From: DATBED01 sp036276195
GTDB lineage: Bacteria > Patescibacteriota > Saccharimonadia > Saccharimonadales > UBA4665
Reading direction: 5' to 3'
NCBI GenBank assembly: GCA_036276195.1
Contig: DATBED010000073.1
Location: 1 to 15,914, forward strand
DNA length: 15,914 nt
Part shown: positions 13,245 through 15,914 of the stretch, one piece after another
How positions within the stretch are numbered: position 1 is the stretch's first letter
Layout: every line of letters starts with the position of its first letter
Notes under the pieces: model-generated
Database searches by the model: none
What the model was told of the DNA's origin: nothing
The model's input: the letters and a program-made list of their open reading frames with translations, nothing else
Translations under genes and position numbers: made by a program

Positions 13245-13910
13245 TCACTGGCTGTTGAGAGGGTAGATGAGGCGTTCCTCGTTCGTTCTCGCAACATTCA
13301 CGTCCCTGCTGACCTCATACATTTTTAAACCATTGTCTTCGTATGGACGCAGTAAGGCCTCTATGGCGCTTCGGTCATTATCGTGCGAGGGCGTAACCCA
13401 TGAAGCTTCGTCTTCGGGGTGCAGTATTACGGGCATACGCTTATGTATGTCGGCCATTTCCTTATTAGGTTCTGTCGTCATAATACTGTAAACCTTAATT
13501 TTTCTCTTATCTTCGTCTTCCCAAATATTCCATACACCAGCAAAAGAGAAAAGTTGTTCGTCTTTAGGAAAGATAAAATACGGTTGTTTGGTCTTGTCAT
13601 CTAATAGCTTCCATTCATAGAAACCTGTGGCTGGCACAAGTATACGTTGTGTCATTACTAGCTTCTTCCATGACCCAAAAGCCTTGTCGGCACGGGTGTT
13701 AAAAACATCTCTAACCTTGCCGGGTCCTACAAAGCGAGGAATACCCCACCGCATAAGCTCAATATGCCTGCCGTCTTCACTATCAGATATTACTGGCATG
13801 GTTTGAGTAGGAGCCACGTTGAAGTTTTTATGCAAATCCTTGGGAACTGTTGCAAGGTTGTAATGCTGTTTTAGGTGGTCAACATCTGCAAGCGTATATC
13901 TTCCGCACAT
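13245..13910 (-). CDS. SOS response-associated peptidase (SRAP/YedK/HMCES family)
   Basis: A 221-residue protein. SRAP proteins form a covalent thiazolidine crosslink with abasic sites in single-stranded DNA, protecting them during replication. The catalytic Cys is C2 (MCGRYT, exposed after Met removal). The other family residues are N31 in NVAPT, NTRADKA (N71, R73), GFYEW (E99) and IHKRMPVIL (H156). All are present, so it should be active. It lies back to back with a Y-family polymerase operon, separated by only 27 bp, which fits a DNA-damage tolerance block. The shared promoter region must overlap the coding ends; no clear LexA box was seen. Confidence 0.93.
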   Translation of the reverse strand: MCGRYTLADVDHLKQHYNLATVPKDLHKNFNVAPTQTMPVISDSEDGRHIELMRWGIPRFVGPGKVRDVFNTRADKAFGSWKKLVMTQRILVPATGFYEWKLLDDKTKQPYFIFPKDEQLFSFAGVWNIWEDEDKRKIKVYSIMTTEPNKEMADIHKRMPVILHPEDEASWVTPSHDNDRSAIEALLRPYEDNGLKMYEVSRDVNVARTNEERLIYPLNSQ

Positions 13911-13937
13911 AACTTAATTGTACTCGGGGGTAGCATT

Positions 13938-14204
13938 ATGCGTGAAGCAATAAATCAAGAAGTGAGCGTAGTTTCATATTACAGCGCAAGAGATCAAGAA
14001 TATAAGCCACACTTGTTACATTGGCAAAACAAAGATTACCCTTTAGGCAAGGTGGATTATCACCATGCTCCCACAGAGGGTAAAACCCTGTTTCATATAT
14101 ATGAGCTGTGCGACAAGGAGCAAACGATCTGGTTCCGTTTAAAGCTCAATACAGACAATATGCACTGGCTACTGGAAGCCGTCAGCGATGGACTTGCAAA
14201 CTAA
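13938..14204 (+). CDS. Small W-rich protein upstream of the Y-family polymerase
   Basis: An 88-residue protein; I start it at ATG 13938 because GGGG lies about 7 nt upstream and the 5' extension to 13875 would run into the SRAP gene. Readable pattern: YKPHLLHWQNKDYPLGKVDYHH, then LFHIYELCDKEQTIWFRLKLN, then MHWLLEAV. This resembles the short proteins (DUF6504-like) found beside ImuB in actinobacterial mutagenesis cassettes, where a P-x-x-FxWxGxxY step is followed by a YxLxxD...W-x-L pattern. That is inference from pattern memory. The stop overlaps the polymerase start by 17 nt, so it is probably made with the polymerase and may be an accessory subunit. Confidence 0.6.
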   Translation: MREAINQEVSVVSYYSARDQEYKPHLLHWQNKDYPLGKVDYHHAPTEGKTLFHIYELCDKEQTIWFRLKLNTDNMHWLLEAVSDGLAN

Positions 14205-15432
14205 CAAAGAGCCAGCACTCACCATGCACGTTGACCTGAATTGCTGCTTCGCCATATTAGAGCAGCAAGCTAATAGATTAATACGACATAAACCAGTGGC
14301 AGTGGCAGCGTATAGCACTCCTAGGGGCGCTGTAATCGCTTCCAGTTACGAAGCCAAGGCTTTGGGTATAAAGCTCATGGTCAATGTTGCAGAGGCTCGT
14401 AAGCTTTGTAAAGACGTAATCATACTAACACCAGATGTAGAAAAGATTTTTGACGCACACAGGAGGTTCAGGAAAGTGCTATTGCAGTACACCAGTGATG
14501 TTCACGCAAAGTCAGTAGACGAGTTTGTGGTCAACTTTAAGGGTTCCATTGCCTTACAAAAGGGCTGGAGCCTCAAAAAGACCGGCTACATGATTAAAAA
14601 AGATATTAAAAAGGAATTGGGTGAATACGTTACGGTCAATGTCGGTATTGCCCCTAACAGGTTCTTAGCAAAGCTTGCGGCGGGGCTAAATAAACCGGAC
14701 GGCTTAGATATTATTACCCATAAAAACTTACGGGAAGTGTACTCTAACCTAGAGCTAGTAGACCTGCCCGGCATAAATCGCCGCTTCAAGGCTAGGCTAA
14801 ACTTGGCAGGTATATTTACACCAGTTCAATTCTTAGACGCACCTGTGTGGAAACTAAAAAATGAAGTGTTTCACAGCATAGTAGGGTATTACTGGTATCT
14901 AAGGCTCCGGGGTTATGAAATAGACGGTGTGGACTTTGAGCGTAAAAGCTTCGGGCAAATGCATGCCATTGGGCAAAAAACAGATGATAAAGAGCAGTTG
15001 TCCCGGCTATTAATGAAATTGTGTGAAAAGACTGGCAGGCGCTTACGAAAACATGACTTCATCGCATGTGGCATACATTTATGGGTGGCTTTTGAAAACA
15101 GGACATTTTGGGCTAAGGGTAAAAAGACAAAGGTTGGTATCTATTCCACACAGGACATATACCTGCATGCCCAAAAATTAATGGACGAGGTACAAATCCC
15201 CTGTAAAGCAACCAATATAGGCGTTAAGGTTTTTAACTTACAGCCTGCCACGCCAGTGCAGTTAGGCCTATTTGATAATTCCCGGTTGGACAATAGGTCG
15301 TTAGCCAAGGCGGCTGATAATGTTAATGATCGTTACGGTGAGTTTACGGTTGTCCCGGCTGTAATGGCAAACATGGACGACATCATACTCCGGCGGGTAG
15401 CATTTGGTAGCATCAAAGATATTGAGTATTAA
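14188..15432 (+). CDS. Y-family (translesion) DNA polymerase
   Basis: A 414-residue error-prone polymerase that copies past damaged bases. Start ATG 14188 has GGAAG (14174-14178) upstream; ATG 14224 is an alternative. Catalytic acids: D16 in HVDLNCCF, and D111 and E112 in SVDEF. F21 is the steric gate. The second residue of the usual DxD is N18 and the first F of FF is C20, both at non-catalytic positions. The little-finger domain occupies the C-terminal third. The motif QLGLF (358-362) matches the beta-clamp binding consensus, so it should work at the fork. The tail DRYGEFTVVPA recalls UmuC/ImuB-type members rather than classic DinB. It is grouped with SRAP and the small protein. Confidence 0.93.
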   Translation: MDLQTNKEPALTMHVDLNCCFAILEQQANRLIRHKPVAVAAYSTPRGAVIASSYEAKALGIKLMVNVAEARKLCKDVIILTPDVEKIFDAHRRFRKVLLQYTSDVHAKSVDEFVVNFKGSIALQKGWSLKKTGYMIKKDIKKELGEYVTVNVGIAPNRFLAKLAAGLNKPDGLDIITHKNLREVYSNLELVDLPGINRRFKARLNLAGIFTPVQFLDAPVWKLKNEVFHSIVGYYWYLRLRGYEIDGVDFERKSFGQMHAIGQKTDDKEQLSRLLMKLCEKTGRRLRKHDFIACGIHLWVAFENRTFWAKGKKTKVGIYSTQDIYLHAQKLMDEVQIPCKATNIGVKVFNLQPATPVQLGLFDNSRLDNRSLAKAADNVNDRYGEFTVVPAVMANMDDIILRRVAFGSIKDIEY

Positions 15433-15668
15433 ATTACAAAGTCGTCTGAATTAGCGAGTAGCCTTGTATGAGCTGTAATAAATTTCTTTGCGCTTCTTGG
15501 TTTCCAAATATATGAATTGTCCATTTCAAATTGGCGGAGTTTTATGTTGACCCATTTAAACTCATCGTCCGCAAGCAACTGAAGTTGGGGCGCATATTGC
15601 CTGTATACATTATGTAAGTTTTCAATGAATGCTTTTTTGTCCATAACTCGCAAGTTATCGCAAATCAT
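15429..15668 (-). CDS. Hypothetical 79-aa protein
   Basis: A small, charged protein with one recognisable helix (KKAFIENLHNVYRQYAPQLQLL) and aromatic residues further on (EFKWVNIKLRQFEM, YIWKP). No family is recognised. Its end shares a TTAA with the end of the polymerase gene, so the two stop codons overlap on opposite strands. M9 (ATG 15644) is an alternative start. It lies 40 bp after another leftward frame that runs off the window, so both may be in one operon. Confidence 0.5.
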   Translation of the reverse strand: MICDNLRVMDKKAFIENLHNVYRQYAPQLQLLADDEFKWVNIKLRQFEMDNSYIWKPRSAKKFITAHTRLLANSDDFVI

Positions 15669-15708
15669 TTATTGGTGCAAGCATGGGCACTTTAGATTTA
15701 ATAATAAT

Positions 15709-15914
15709 TTAATAAGCACCATTTAGGAGCATGTCCCCAATAATAAGGGTTCGTACTTCGTTTACTACGGTGTACCAAGATGTATCATTTAGTTCAGATT
15801 GTGCCTTTTCGTTCAGTTGCTTAAAGGCTTCATAACAGTTAATGAGGCTATAAGACAACTTCTGGTCAAACATTTCAACGTTATAAACCAGCCCTTTTAA
15901 GATTTGCTGCTGTT
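15709..15914 (-). CDS. Partial hypothetical protein (start outside the window)
   Basis: The complement of 15912-15709 reads 67 residues without a stop, QQQILKGLVYNVEMFDQ and onward, ending with TAA at 15711-15709. The composition is normal and helical (YSLINCYEAFKQLNEKAQSEL, then WYTVVNEVRTLIIGDMLLNGAY), which makes a real gene likely. An internal ATG at 15873 has no ribosome binding site. The family is unknown. Confidence 0.55.
   Translation of the reverse strand, partial: QQQILKGLVYNVEMFDQKLSYSLINCYEAFKQLNEKAQSELNDTSWYTVVNEVRTLIIGDMLLNGAY

Larger units (their letters stand above)
5215..15914. mobile_element. Integrated element at tRNA-Arg with serine recombinase and defence cargo (right end outside the window)
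   Basis: A serine recombinase gene abuts and enters a tRNA gene, which is the usual left edge of a site-specific integrated element. Gene content changes at this point from envelope functions to small regulators, hypothetical proteins, restriction-modification, a CBASS-like pair and DNA-damage genes. No tRNA-like direct repeat is seen to the right, so I extend the element to the window end. No relaxase, type IV secretion, replication initiator or capsid gene is recognised, so how it moves between cells is unknown. Confidence 0.65.

Noticed and set aside
13911..13937. LexA-type box between SRAP and the polymerase operon.
   Set aside because: Neither a CTG-N10-CAG nor a GAAC-N4-GTTC site is visible in the 27-bp gap or just beside it.
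5253..15914. Search for a second copy of the tRNA-Arg 3' half (right attachment site).
   Set aside because: By eye I found no matching stretch, so the right end of the element is taken to be beyond the window.
1..15914. CRISPR array or insertion sequence.
   Set aside because: No regularly spaced direct repeats and no transposase gene were seen.

Overview
This window looks like a chromosomal segment of a small-genome Gram-positive-like bacterium. My best guess is a Candidate Phyla Radiation member such as Candidatus Saccharibacteria. The basis is a compact layout with many 1-35 nt gene overlaps, weak or absent Shine-Dalgarno sites, CCA-encoding tRNAs, a sortase with an LPFTG substrate, and PrsW and zinc-ribbon membrane proteins. 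This placement is inference; no rRNA or ribosomal protein is present to settle it.

Bases 1-5252 look like host chromosome. First comes a surface operon: a tiny LPFTG protein, a sortase and a membrane family 2 glycosyltransferase. It is followed by tRNA-Gly(TCC), a decayed stretch with a tandem pair of stem-loops, and a broken CdiA-C-like nuclease gene that carries one in-frame TAG. A leftward cluster of three membrane proteins follows: PrsW-like with a C-terminal zinc ribbon, a zinc-ribbon DUF4190-like protein, and a small secreted or anchored protein. The segment ends at tRNA-Arg(TCT).

From the tRNA-Arg rightward the DNA reads as an integrated mobile element whose right end lies outside the window. 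A large serine recombinase runs into the tRNA from the right, so its last codons are antisense to the tRNA. Behind it are a leftward control and hypothetical operon (winged helix, 72-aa protein, DUF5659-like, 235-aa protein), a divergent promoter with an operator-like dyad, a folded leader RNA and a PH-like/SHOCT gene. The cargo is a defence island. It holds a putative restriction-modification pair (HNH endonuclease and 5-methylcytosine methyltransferase, convergent and overlapping) and a two-gene CBASS-like module (CD-NTase and SLATT membrane effector) linked by TAATG. Next is a DNA-damage block: SRAP/YedK, a small W-rich protein and a Y-family polymerase with a clamp-binding motif. Two leftward hypothetical genes follow, one of them cut by the window end.

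The strongest observations are: (i) the CBASS-like operon on a tRNA-targeted element, bracketed by two copies of a 16-nt promoter-like sequence; (ii) a tRNA-Arg whose anticodon stem appears altered where the recombinase gene enters it; (iii) a candidate switching RNA upstream of the SHOCT gene; (iv) the same GACATA-type dyad over two promoters of the element; and (v) a sortase substrate with no signal peptide. No relaxase, conjugation gene, phage structural gene or CRISPR array is visible.
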